NCBI RefSeq assembly: GCF_014649015.1
Contig: NZ_BMSF01000006.1
Span: forward strand, 1 to 64,000
Length of the DNA: 64,000 nucleotides
Origin: Streptomyces narbonensis
GTDB taxonomy: Bacteria; Actinomycetota; Actinomycetes; Streptomycetales; Streptomycetaceae
Reading direction: 5' to 3'
The notes below the pieces were generated by a model. The model made no database searches and had not been told where the DNA came from. It saw nothing but the letters and a program-made list of their open reading frames with translations. This document shows, piece by piece, positions 47,725 through 54,916 of the stretch. How positions within the stretch are numbered: position 1 is the first letter of the stretch; every line of letters begins with the position of its first letter. Made by a program: the position numbers and the translations under genes.

Positions 47725-47770
47725 GACGGAGGAAGGGCCGGCGGGAAGTCCCGCCGGCCCTTCCTCCGTC
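47725..47770. terminator. 21-bp perfect hairpin terminator
   Basis: GACGGAGGAAGGGCCGGCGG and one further base form a perfect stem with the complementary strand across an AAGT loop. It sits between the convergent mqnE and GNAT genes and can end transcription from both. No T-run follows, as is usual in Streptomyces. Confidence 0.85.
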
Positions 47771-47775
47771 CCCGG

Positions 47776-48309
47776 TCAGTTCAGGGGCAGCAGCATGATG
47801 ATGTCGTCGCGGTCGTCGCCGGGGGCGACCCGGATCGCGTCGGGGACGCGGCCGACCTCCTTGTAGCCCGCCTTGGCGTAGAAGCCGTCGACGCCGGTGC
47901 CGCCCCGGCAGGTCAGCCGGATCGCCTCGATCGCCTCGAAGCCCGGGGCGGTGCGGGCCGTCCGCTCGGCAGCGGCCATGAGGTCGGCGCCGTACCCCTT
48001 GCCCTGGTGGCGGGGGTGGACCATCACCGTGTAGAGCCACACCCAGTGGGTCATCAGCGGGTGGGTGTTGAAGGTGAAGAAGGCGGTGGCGGCGACCTCG
48101 CCGTCCTCGTCGCGGCCGACCAGCAGGCGCGTACCGCCCTCGGTCATGGCGACGAGGTGCTTGAGCAGCGCGGGCCGGATCTCGTCGGGGGTCACGGGGG
48201 GTACGAAGCCGACGGCGCCGCCCGCGTTGGAGACGTCGGCCCAGAGGGAGAGCACGCCGTCGCGCAGGGTCCGGTCGACGGCCGGGTCCACCTCGAACGT
48301 AAGGGTCAT
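47776..48309 (-). CDS. GNAT family N-acetyltransferase
   Basis: A 177-residue GNAT protein: LYTVMVHPRHQGKGYGADLMAAAERTA is the acetyl-CoA binding strand and loop, with the full RxxGxG-type sequence (HQGKGYG), and TGVDGFYAKAGYKEVGRV the C-terminal motif. The N-terminal half, LLKHLVAMTEGGTRLLVGRDEDGEVAATAFF, fits the fold. Acceptor unknown. It is convergent with mqnE and is probably a separate unit. Confidence 0.87.
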   Translation of the reverse strand: MTLTFEVDPAVDRTLRDGVLSLWADVSNAGGAVGFVPPVTPDEIRPALLKHLVAMTEGGTRLLVGRDEDGEVAATAFFTFNTHPLMTHWVWLYTVMVHPRHQGKGYGADLMAAAERTARTAPGFEAIEAIRLTCRGGTGVDGFYAKAGYKEVGRVPDAIRVAPGDDRDDIIMLLPLN

Positions 48310-48466
48310 GAGTAGACACTACCTATTACCTACCGTGTGGCTCAAGGGGTGCCGGTCCCGCCCCGCCCAACCCCCCGCTCCCGGCGCGTGCCCCGGCCCG
48401 TGCTTCACTGGAGGCGCGCTCGTCCCGTATGGGAACTTTTCGGAACGGAAGAGTGGACTGACTGAC

Positions 48467-48733
48467 ATGCTCCGCTACTCGCTGATGCGGTTCGGCATCT
48501 TCGCCGGGTGCTTCTTCGCCCTGTGGGGTCTCGTCTACGTCGGCGCGCTGCCGCGCGGCCTGGGCGACTCGAACCTCCTCTGGGTCCTCGTCCTCGCCAT
48601 CGTCGTCTCCGCCCCGCTCAGCTTCGTCCTCCTGCGCAAGGTGCGGGAGGAGGCGAGCGCCGAGGTCGTCGCGAAGGTCGACCGCGCCAAGGACCGGCTC
48701 GCCTCGAACCGGTCCCAGGAGGACATGCTGTAG
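48467..48733 (+). CDS. DUF4229 family membrane protein
   Basis: An 88-residue protein with two helices (LMRFGIFAGCFFALWGLVYVGAL and LLWVLVLAIVVSAPLSFVLL) and the charged tail KVREEASAEVVAKVDRAKDRLASNRSQED, the layout of actinobacterial DUF4229. Function unknown. A terminator hairpin follows about 35 bp after the stop. Confidence 0.82.
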   Translation: MLRYSLMRFGIFAGCFFALWGLVYVGALPRGLGDSNLLWVLVLAIVVSAPLSFVLLRKVREEASAEVVAKVDRAKDRLASNRSQEDML

Positions 48734-48769
48734 CGCCGTAAAGGCTGCGTAAGCTTCCTCACAGACATC

Positions 48770-48808
48770 CACCCCAGGTAGGGCCTTCCAAGGCTCCGGC
48801 CTGGGGTG
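48770..48808 (+). terminator. Two-stem terminator after the DUF4229 gene
   Basis: CACCCCAGG pairs with CCTGGGGTG, enclosing a second small stem GCCTT-CC-AAGGC. GTGTTCTGCGTTT follows. The position 36 bp after the stop fits an intrinsic terminator. Confidence 0.7.
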
Positions 48809-48855
48809 TTCTGCGTTTCGGAGGCGGAACGAGGCTCCCGCATCCCAAAGAATGG

Positions 48856-48872
48856 CTTTGAGGTTCTCAAAG
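48856..48872. promoter_or_regulatory. Operator-like dyad upstream of the leader peptide
   Basis: CTTTGAG-GTT-CTCAAAG has perfect 7-bp arms and lies 22 bp upstream of the leader start codon. The sequence between (TTCAAGTGTTAACGTGTTCG) is A/T-rich and would contain the promoter core. A sulfur- or redox-responsive regulator is plausible given the leader, but not shown. Confidence 0.5.
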
Positions 48873-48894
48873 TTCAAGTGTTAACGTGTTCGAC

Positions 48895-49041
48895 ATGACG
48901 ACAGCAGTGCGCCCCTCTCATGCCGCGAGCACCCCGCTCGTGGCGCGCCTGCACGTCGATCTGTGCCTCCCCCAAGGACTCGGCTCCGCTCGTGCAGGGG
49001 GGACCCCCAGTATGTCCGCGGTCTGTTGCCGCGAGCTCTGA
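48895..49041 (+). CDS. Cysteine-containing leader peptide, interrupted by a repeat
   Basis: A 48-codon frame. The first part, STPLVARLHVDLC, has the RLHVDLCR-type core of Streptomyces leader peptides that precede sulfur and cysteine genes, where the continuation is normally SAVC or similar. Here that continuation (MSAVCCREL) appears only after 15 foreign codons (LPQGLGSARAGGTPS) encoded by a 45-bp repeat. The three Cys codons near the original end could sense cysteinyl-tRNA supply. It lies about 90 bp upstream of the DAACS transporter. Confidence 0.65.
   Translation: MTTAVRPSHAASTPLVARLHVDLCLPQGLGSARAGGTPSMSAVCCREL
48967..49011. repeat. 45-bp hairpin repeat inserted in the leader peptide
   Basis: CTCCCCC-A-AGGACTCGG and its partner GGGGGGACCCCCA form an inverted repeat around GGCTCCGCTCGTGCA. 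This CTCCCCCA...GGCT.CGCTCG.GCAGGGGGGACCCCCA pattern is one I know as a common small intergenic repeat in Streptomyces. Its length is exactly 15 codons, so the leader frame stays open. Confidence 0.7.
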
Positions 49042-49129
49042 CCCGGCATCATGCAGCGGCCCGCGTGAAAGCGCGTGCGTGCCGCACCCCCGTCCCGTAT
49101 TTCCCGATACGCACCTGTGGAGTGTGTCT

Positions 49130-50476
49130 GTGTCCGCGTCCGCGAACGCACCCGCGCAGAAGTCCCCGGCTTCCTCGCGCATACCGAAGGTCCCCTTCTG
49201 GGCCCAGATCATCGCCGGTCTCGCCCTCGGCGCCCTCCTCGGCTGGATCGCCCGCAGCCAGGACGTCTCCTGGCTGAAGGAGACCCTCGGCCAGGTCGGC
49301 GACATCTTCGTCCAGCTGCTCAAGCTGGCCGTCGCCCCGCTCGTCTTCTTCGCGATCCTGGTGTCGATCACCAACCTGCGGAAGGTGAACAACGCCGCCA
49401 GGCTCGCCACCCGCACCCTGCTCTGGTTCATGATCACCTCGCTGATCGCGGTCGGCATCGGCCTCGCGATCGGCCTGATCACCAACCCGGGCGCCGGCAC
49501 CGGCCTCACCCCGCAGGACGGCAAGCTGCCGAAGCGCGAGGGCTCCTGGATCGATTTCCTCACCGGCATCATCCCGACGGACGTCATCACGCCCTTCACC
49601 GAGCTGAACGTCCTCCAGATCGTCTTCATGGCCGCCGTCGCCGGCATCGCCGCTCTCAAGCTGGGCGACCGCGCCAAGCCGATCCTCACCCTCTCCGAGT
49701 CCGTCCTGGAGCTCCTCCAGAAGGCCCTGTGGTGGGTCATCCGCCTCGCCCCGCTCGGCACCGTCGGCCTCATCGGCTTCGCCATCGCCGACTACGGCTG
49801 GGACCTGATCGGCAAGTACGCGACCTTCACCGCCGACGTCTACATCGGCTGCGCCCTGGTCATGTTCGGCGTCTACCCGCTGCTGCTCGCGACGGTCGCC
49901 AAGGTCAACCCGATCCAGTTCTTCAAGGGCGCCTGGCCCGCGATCCAGCTGGCCTTCGTCTCCCGCTCCTCGGTCGGCACCATGCCGGTCACCCAGAAGG
50001 TCACCGAGCGCCTCGGCGTCCCGAAGGAGTACGCCTCCTTCGCCGTCCCGTTCGGCGCCACCACCAAGATGGACGGCTGCGCCGCGATCTACCCGGCGCT
50101 CGCCGCGATCTTCATCGCGCAGATCTTCGACGTGCAGCTCGGCATCGGCGACTACCTGCTGATCGCCTTCGTCTCGGTCATCGGCTCGGCGGCCACCGCC
50201 GGCCTGACGGGCGCGACGGTCATGCTGACCCTCACCCTCTCCACGCTGGGCCTCCCCCTGGAGGGCGTCGGCCTGCTCATGGCGATCGACCCGATCCTGG
50301 ACATGATGAGGACGGCCACGAACGTGGCCGGGCAGGCTCTGATCCCGGTGATCGTCGCCGCCCGCGAGAAGATCCTCGACCACACCGCGTACGCGAACGC
50401 CTCCGCGTCCCCGATCGACGAGCTGGTCACGGTCGGCGAGACCGACGAGAAGGTCGCGGTCACGGCCGCCGCCTGA
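49130..50476 (+). CDS. DAACS family symporter (dicarboxylate, amino acid or cystine)
   Basis: A 448-residue transporter with eight main helices and two re-entrant loops: FVSRSSVGTMPVTQKV is the Ser-rich loop, and SFAVPFGATTKMDGCAAIYPALAAIFIAQ with TGLTGATVML the family signatures; IDPILDMMRTATNVAGQALIPVIVA ends the transport core. It uses Na+ or H+ to bring in C4-dicarboxylates, glutamate or, in the TcyP subgroup, cystine. GGAG seven bases upstream supports the GTG at 49130. The cysteine-rich leader upstream makes cystine a serious candidate. Terminator at 50514. Confidence 0.85.
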   Translation: MSASANAPAQKSPASSRIPKVPFWAQIIAGLALGALLGWIARSQDVSWLKETLGQVGDIFVQLLKLAVAPLVFFAILVSITNLRKVNNAARLATRTLLWFMITSLIAVGIGLAIGLITNPGAGTGLTPQDGKLPKREGSWIDFLTGIIPTDVITPFTELNVLQIVFMAAVAGIAALKLGDRAKPILTLSESVLELLQKALWWVIRLAPLGTVGLIGFAIADYGWDLIGKYATFTADVYIGCALVMFGVYPLLLATVAKVNPIQFFKGAWPAIQLAFVSRSSVGTMPVTQKVTERLGVPKEYASFAVPFGATTKMDGCAAIYPALAAIFIAQIFDVQLGIGDYLLIAFVSVIGSAATAGLTGATVMLTLTLSTLGLPLEGVGLLMAIDPILDMMRTATNVAGQALIPVIVAAREKILDHTAYANASASPIDELVTVGETDEKVAVTAAA

Positions 50477-50513
50477 CCCCGCAGGGCCGTCCCGCACGGC
50501 CTGTCCTGAACGC

Positions 50514-50551
50514 CTACGTGCCCCCTGCCCCGTCCGGCAGGGGGCACGTAG
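50514..50551. terminator. 16-bp perfect hairpin after the transporter
   Basis: CTACGTGCCCCCTGCC pairs with its exact complement across a CCGTCC loop, 38 bp after the transporter stop. TCTTCT follows. Confidence 0.82.
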
Positions 50552-50597
50552 TCTTCTGCGGGGCAGCCGATTGATCTTGGAAACAGGAGTGGGTGCC

Positions 50598-50823
50598 ATG
50601 GGTGACGCGGTGAGGACGCGGCGGCTGCCGCGGGGCGTGCGGGAGCGGTGGGCGGGACGTGGACGCGCTCGCGCAGGCGCTGGCGGGGTCCGCCGAGTCC
50701 CTGGCCACGTGGGCCGACGAGACGCCGGGGGTGACGGCGAAGGAGGCCGCCGCGACGCTGATGAACTTCGCGTGGGCCGGGCTCGGGAACCTCATGAAAA
50801 GCGAGCGCTGGTCTCCCCGTTGA
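50598..50823 (+). pseudogene. TetR regulator with an internal deletion
   Basis: The ATG opens a frame MGDAVRTRRLPRGVRER, the usual start of a TetR protein just before its first helix. Around base 50650 the frame that continues is a different one. It reads DALAQALAGSAESLATWADETPG, then TAKEAAATLMNFAWAGLGNLMKSERWSPR and TGA, a typical TetR C-terminal helix. The middle of the gene, with the helix-turn-helix and most of the ligand domain, is absent. A ribosome site (AACAGGAG) and start codon are intact. This is a 5'-3' end remnant, not a small gene. Confidence 0.72.
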
Positions 50824-50824
50824 G

Positions 50825-50842
50825 CCTTACTGCGCAGTAAGG
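50825..50842. promoter_or_regulatory. 18-bp palindrome upstream of the acyl-CoA ligase
   Basis: CCTTACTGCGCAGTAAGG is a perfect palindrome two bases after the stop of the TetR remnant and about 80 bp upstream of the ligase start. TTACT...AGTAA is a usual TetR operator shape, and a second TTAC (GTTACCGG) follows. It is probably the operator of the lost regulator. Confidence 0.7.
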
Positions 50843-50921
50843 TTACCGGCTAGTCAAAGGATCGTAGGGCTCAACGTACCGACGCACGACCTCAGTTCAT
50901 CGCGCAGACCGAGGAGCCGCA

Positions 50922-52805
50922 GTGTCCGTCGTCACCGCCGCAACCGAGATCGAGCCGGTCGAGCCACAGAAGGTGCTGGTGGACGGGCGGGTACGGGAGG
51001 CCTCCGTCCCCGCCCTCGTGCCCCAAGTGCGCCGCGGCTCCCTCGCCGACCTGCCGTACGACAACGCCCGCCAGGACCCCGAGGCCGCCCTCTTCTCCCG
51101 GAAGGACGCCGACGGGCAGTGGTACGACGTCACCGCCGCCCGCTTCGCCGCCGACGTGCACGCCGTCGCCAAGGGGCTCATCGCCCACGGCCTGCGCCCC
51201 GGCGACCGGCTCGCCCTGATGGCGCGCACCACCTACGAGTGGACCCTGATCGACTTCGCCGCCTGGGCCGCCGGACTCGTCACCGTCCCCGTCTACCCCA
51301 GCTCCTCCGCCTTCCAGACCCGCTGGATCCTCCAGGACTCCGGCGCCGCAGCCTGCGTCGTCGAGGACCCCGAACAGGCCCGGCTGGTCTCCGCCGAGCG
51401 GCGGCAGCTCCCCGGCCTCGCCCACCTCTGGGCCCTCGACACCGGCGCCGTCGACCTGCTGCGCCGGGCCGGCTCCCGGGTCGCCGACGAGGCCGTCACC
51501 GCCCGGCGCGGCCTCCTCACCCCCGAGACCCTCGCCACCCTCGTCTACACCTCCGGCACCACCGGCCGCCCCAAGGGCTGCGCCCTCACCCACGCCAACT
51601 TCTTCGCCGAGGTCGACAACGCCGTCCGGCTCCTCCACCCCGTCTTCGTCTCGGAGAGCACGGAGCCCGCCGCCACCCTCCTCTTCCTGCCGCTCTCCCA
51701 CGTCTTCGGCCGCATGGTCTCCGTCGGCTGCGTGCGGGCCCGGGTCCGCGTCGGCCACGCCCCCTCCGCCGAGGGCGACGAACTCCTCGCCGACCTCGCC
51801 TCCTTCCGGCCCACCTTCCTCCTCGCCATCCCGTACGTCATGGAGAAGGTCTTCAACACCGCCCGCGCCACCGCCGAACGCGGAGGCAAGGCCGCCGCCT
51901 TCGACCGCGCCGCCACCATCGCCCGCAGATACGGCGGGAGTTCCGCCCCCTCGCTCGGGCTGCGTCTCGCGCGGGCGCTGTACGACCCGCTCGTCTACCG
52001 GCGGATCCGCACCGCGCTCGGCGGCCGGGTGAAGTACGTGATCTGCGGCGGCTCCCCGCTGGGCGCACCGCTGGCCGAGTTCTTCGCGGGTGCGGGCGTC
52101 GCGGTCTTCGAGGGGTACGGCCTGACGGAGACCACGGCCGCCTCGACGGTCACCCCGCCGCGGCGGCCCCGCACCGGCACCGTGGGCTGGCCCCTGCCGG
52201 GCACGGCCGTCCGGATCGCCGACGACGGCGAGGTCTGGCTCAAGGGTGCCCACGTCTTCGCCGGGTACTGGGACGCCCAGCGCGGGGCGGCCGTGCCGTA
52301 CACCGACGACGGCTGGTTCCCCACCGGCGACCTGGGCTCGCTCGACGAGGACGGCTATCTGCGGATCACCGGCCGCAAGAAGGACATCCTCATCACCTCG
52401 GCGGGCAAGAACGTGGCCCCCGCCCCGCTGGAGGACTGGCTGCGCGCCCACCCGCTGGTCTCGCACTGCATGGTCGTGGGCGACGACCGTCCGTACGTCA
52501 CGGCCCTGATCGCCCTCGACCACGAGGGCCTCACGCACTGGCGGCGGATGCGGCACAAGGACCATCTCGCGCTCTGGGAGCTGACCCGGGACGAGGAGCT
52601 GCTCGGCGCGGTCCAGCGGGCCGTGGACGACGCCAACCGGCTGGTCTCGCGGGCGGAGTCGATCCGCGCCTTCCGGCTCCTGACGACCGAGTTCTCGGAG
52701 CGCTCGGGCCATCTGACCCCGTCGCTGAAGCTCAAACGGCGGGCCGTGCTGCGGGACTTCGCGCGCGAGATCGACGAGATGTACGGGGCGGGGGCCGCTC
52801 TCTAG
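50922..52805 (+). CDS. fadD: Long-chain fatty acid-CoA ligase (AMP-binding)
   Basis: The 627-residue ANL enzyme has the P-loop TLVYTSGTTGRPKGCALTHANF (about 207-228), the A5 motif GYGLTETTAAST, the A7/A8 segment DDGWFPTGDLGSLDEDGYLRITGRKKDILITSAGKNVAPAPLE and the long FadD15-like C-terminus (PYVTALIALDHEGLTHW). It activates long-chain fatty acids with ATP and CoA. GAGGAG lies eight bases before the GTG. The palindrome and TetR remnant upstream suggest that it was once repressed by a fatty-acid-responsive TetR. Confidence 0.9.
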   Translation: MSVVTAATEIEPVEPQKVLVDGRVREASVPALVPQVRRGSLADLPYDNARQDPEAALFSRKDADGQWYDVTAARFAADVHAVAKGLIAHGLRPGDRLALMARTTYEWTLIDFAAWAAGLVTVPVYPSSSAFQTRWILQDSGAAACVVEDPEQARLVSAERRQLPGLAHLWALDTGAVDLLRRAGSRVADEAVTARRGLLTPETLATLVYTSGTTGRPKGCALTHANFFAEVDNAVRLLHPVFVSESTEPAATLLFLPLSHVFGRMVSVGCVRARVRVGHAPSAEGDELLADLASFRPTFLLAIPYVMEKVFNTARATAERGGKAAAFDRAATIARRYGGSSAPSLGLRLARALYDPLVYRRIRTALGGRVKYVICGGSPLGAPLAEFFAGAGVAVFEGYGLTETTAASTVTPPRRPRTGTVGWPLPGTAVRIADDGEVWLKGAHVFAGYWDAQRGAAVPYTDDGWFPTGDLGSLDEDGYLRITGRKKDILITSAGKNVAPAPLEDWLRAHPLVSHCMVVGDDRPYVTALIALDHEGLTHWRRMRHKDHLALWELTRDEELLGAVQRAVDDANRLVSRAESIRAFRLLTTEFSERSGHLTPSLKLKRRAVLRDFAREIDEMYGAGAAL

Positions 52806-52807
52806 TT

Positions 52808-53461
52808 TCACGGCCAGAGCAGCTCGCGGATCCAGCGCTCGTCCGTGCGGCGGTAGCGGAGGCGGAGGTGGCGGCGCCGCGCGTCGCCCTGGAAGAACTC
52901 GACCTCGGTCGGTTGGACCACGTACAGGGTCCAGGTGGGGGAGGGGGCGTCCGGTTCCGCCTCGGCCCGGCGCCAGGCCGCAGCGCTCGCCTCGGCGAGG
53001 GTCTCCGGGGAGTCCAGGACCTCGCTCTGCCGGCCGACGAGCGCCGACGCGAGGGCGCCGGTGGTGCGGGCGTGGAGGTCCGCATACGCCTCCTCGGGGG
53101 TGCCGGTGGTGACGGTGCCCCGGATCCGGACCTGGCGGCCCTGGACCGGCCAGTAGAAGCCGAGCGCGGCCTCGGGGCGGGCGGCGAGCTGGCGGCCCTT
53201 GGCGCTGGTGGCGTGCGAGGCGAAGTGCCAGCCGCGCTCGTCGGCGTCGTGCAGCATCACCGTACGGACGTCGGGCCTGCCGTCCTCGTCCACGGTGGCG
53301 AGGGAGAGGGTGTGCGGTTCGGTCTGGCCGGCCGCGACCGCCTCCGTGAACCAGCCGTGGAAGAGGGCGAGGGGCTCGGGCGGGGCGCCGGCCGGGTCGA
53401 AGGAGGGGAGCTCGGTGTCCCAGACCCGGAGGGAGTGGAGGGCGTGGTGGAAGTCGGTCAT
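52808..53461 (-). CDS. pdxH: Pyridoxine/pyridoxamine 5'-phosphate oxidase family protein
   Basis: The 217-residue split-barrel FMN protein shows EPHTLSLATVDEDGRPDVRTVMLHDADERGWHFASHATSAKGRQLAARPEAALGFYWPVQGRQVRIRGTV and a C-terminus with HLRLRYRR and WIRELLWP, matching PdxH-like proteins. It would oxidise pyridoxamine or pyridoxine phosphate to PLP. The usual final RL.P motif is represented by RELLWP. Translation is coupled (ATGA) to the flavin monooxygenase upstream, so it might instead be a specialised F420- or FMN-dependent relative. Confidence 0.82.
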   Translation of the reverse strand: MTDFHHALHSLRVWDTELPSFDPAGAPPEPLALFHGWFTEAVAAGQTEPHTLSLATVDEDGRPDVRTVMLHDADERGWHFASHATSAKGRQLAARPEAALGFYWPVQGRQVRIRGTVTTGTPEEAYADLHARTTGALASALVGRQSEVLDSPETLAEASAAAWRRAEAEPDAPSPTWTLYVVQPTEVEFFQGDARRRHLRLRYRRTDERWIRELLWP

Positions 53462-54798
53462 GCCGTCACGGTAGGACGCGGGGTGTCGTCGCCGGCGGCC
53501 GGAGTGGGGGTCGGCGTGGCGAGGGCGCCGGGGGTCGGTGCGGTGGCCGGGGCCTCGGTCGGCGTGGCGGTCGGGACGCCGTAGTCCTCGATCGGGACCG
53601 CGTTGGCCGCCGCCTGGATCCCGTCGCGGATCTTCTTCGCGATGAGGTTCTTCCAGGGGGTCTTCGGCAGGGTCCGCACCATGAGCATGCGCAGGGCGAT
53701 CTTCCACTTGGAGCCGACCGTCATCTCCTTCACGAAGCCCTCGGCCATCTTCTGGTTCTGCTCCACGCCCGGCCGCATCCGCTCCTCGTAGCGGGCGAAG
53801 GCCACCGTGTGGTCACCGCCCGCCCGGGCCAGCTCGCCCGCCAGGACGTACGCGCCGGTGAGGGCGAGGCCGGTGCCCTGCCCGGAGGCGGGGGAGGAGC
53901 AGTGGGCGGCGTCGCCGAGCAGGACGACGCGCCCCCGCGACCAGCGGTCCATCTCGACGAGGGACATGGAGTCGAGGTAGAAGTCGTCGGCGTCGGCCGC
54001 GTGGCCGAGGAGGCGGGGGACCTCCCAGCCGTCTCCCGCGAACGTGTCGGCGAGCAGCCGCTTCTGCTCGGTGACGTCCCGGAGGTCGTAGGGGACGTCC
54101 TCGGGCGCGGAGAAGATGAAGAGGTTCTTGGCGTCCGTCTCGCCGGAGGCGCTGTAGACGCAGAGCAGCTTCTTCGGGAGGGCGTGGTACGTCTCCCAGC
54201 GGTCCAGGCCCAGGTGGTTGGGGGCGGTGAAGATGGAGATGTACGCGCCGAGGTGGCGCTTGAACCGCTCCTCCGGGCCGAAGGCGAGCTTGCGGGTGTT
54301 CGAGTGGAGGCCGTCGGCGCCGACGACGAGGTCGAAACGGCGGACGGTGCCGCTGTCGAAGGTCACGGTGACGCCGTGGGCGTCCTCCGCGAGGGCGGCG
54401 ATCGAGTCGTCGAAGAGGTACTCGACGTCGTCGCGGGTGCGCTCGTACAGGATGCGGGCGAGGTCGCCGCGCATGATCTCGTCGTCCTCCTCGACGCGTC
54501 CGCCGAAGATGTCCGCGGGCAGCTCGCCGATGGTGCGGCCGGCGTCGTCCACGTACGAACCGCCGCGCATGTCCGTGGACTTGGCGCGGATCTCGTCGAG
54601 GACGCCCATCCGCCGGCAGACCTCGATCGCGGTGCCGCGGATGTCGACCTTGTAGCCGCCGGTGCGGAGCTCGGGGGCGCGCTCGACGACGGTGGGGGTG
54701 AAGCCGTAGCGGTGCAGCCAGAGGGCGAGGGCGGGGCCGGCGACGGAGGCGCCGGAGATGAGGACGGTCTTCGCGGCGGTCTTCGCGGTGCTGCTCAT
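53458..54798 (-). CDS. FAD-dependent aromatic hydroxylase-type monooxygenase
   Basis: A 446-residue class A flavin monooxygenase: VLISGASVAGPALALWLHRYGFTPTVVER (FAD-binding GxGxxG), DLVVGADGLHSNTR (DG motif) and RVVLLGDAAHCSSPASGQGTGLALTGAYVLAGEL (GD motif). It resembles tetracycline- or aromatic-hydroxylating enzymes such as TetX-like proteins. The C-terminal 40 residues are a Thr/Pro/Ala tail (TPTEAPATAPTPGALATPTPTP). AAGGAG is properly spaced before the ATG. The stop overlaps the pdxH-like start by 4 bp. Confidence 0.87.
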   Translation of the reverse strand: MSSTAKTAAKTVLISGASVAGPALALWLHRYGFTPTVVERAPELRTGGYKVDIRGTAIEVCRRMGVLDEIRAKSTDMRGGSYVDDAGRTIGELPADIFGGRVEEDDEIMRGDLARILYERTRDDVEYLFDDSIAALAEDAHGVTVTFDSGTVRRFDLVVGADGLHSNTRKLAFGPEERFKRHLGAYISIFTAPNHLGLDRWETYHALPKKLLCVYSASGETDAKNLFIFSAPEDVPYDLRDVTEQKRLLADTFAGDGWEVPRLLGHAADADDFYLDSMSLVEMDRWSRGRVVLLGDAAHCSSPASGQGTGLALTGAYVLAGELARAGGDHTVAFARYEERMRPGVEQNQKMAEGFVKEMTVGSKWKIALRMLMVRTLPKTPWKNLIAKKIRDGIQAAANAVPIEDYGVPTATPTEAPATAPTPGALATPTPTPAAGDDTPRPTVTA

Positions 54799-54916
54799 GG
54801 CGGACTCCTTGTCGGTGGTGCGGGCGTCTCCTTGCCCGCACCGATGACTATACGGATGTCCTACACGACTGTCTATGACGCTTGTATAGATTCTTTGGAG
54901 GGAGGGCGCCGGCGGC

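Noticed and set aside
48320..48466. Longer DUF4229 protein starting upstream
   Set aside because: The extra frame is Pro/Arg-rich, antisense to the GNAT start, and the ATG at 48467 directly begins the first membrane helix.
50571..50840. A genuine small gene of about 90 residues
   Set aside because: That frame starts like TetR but turns into Arg/Gly-rich noise, while the TetR C-terminus is plain in another frame. The pseudogene reading explains both parts.
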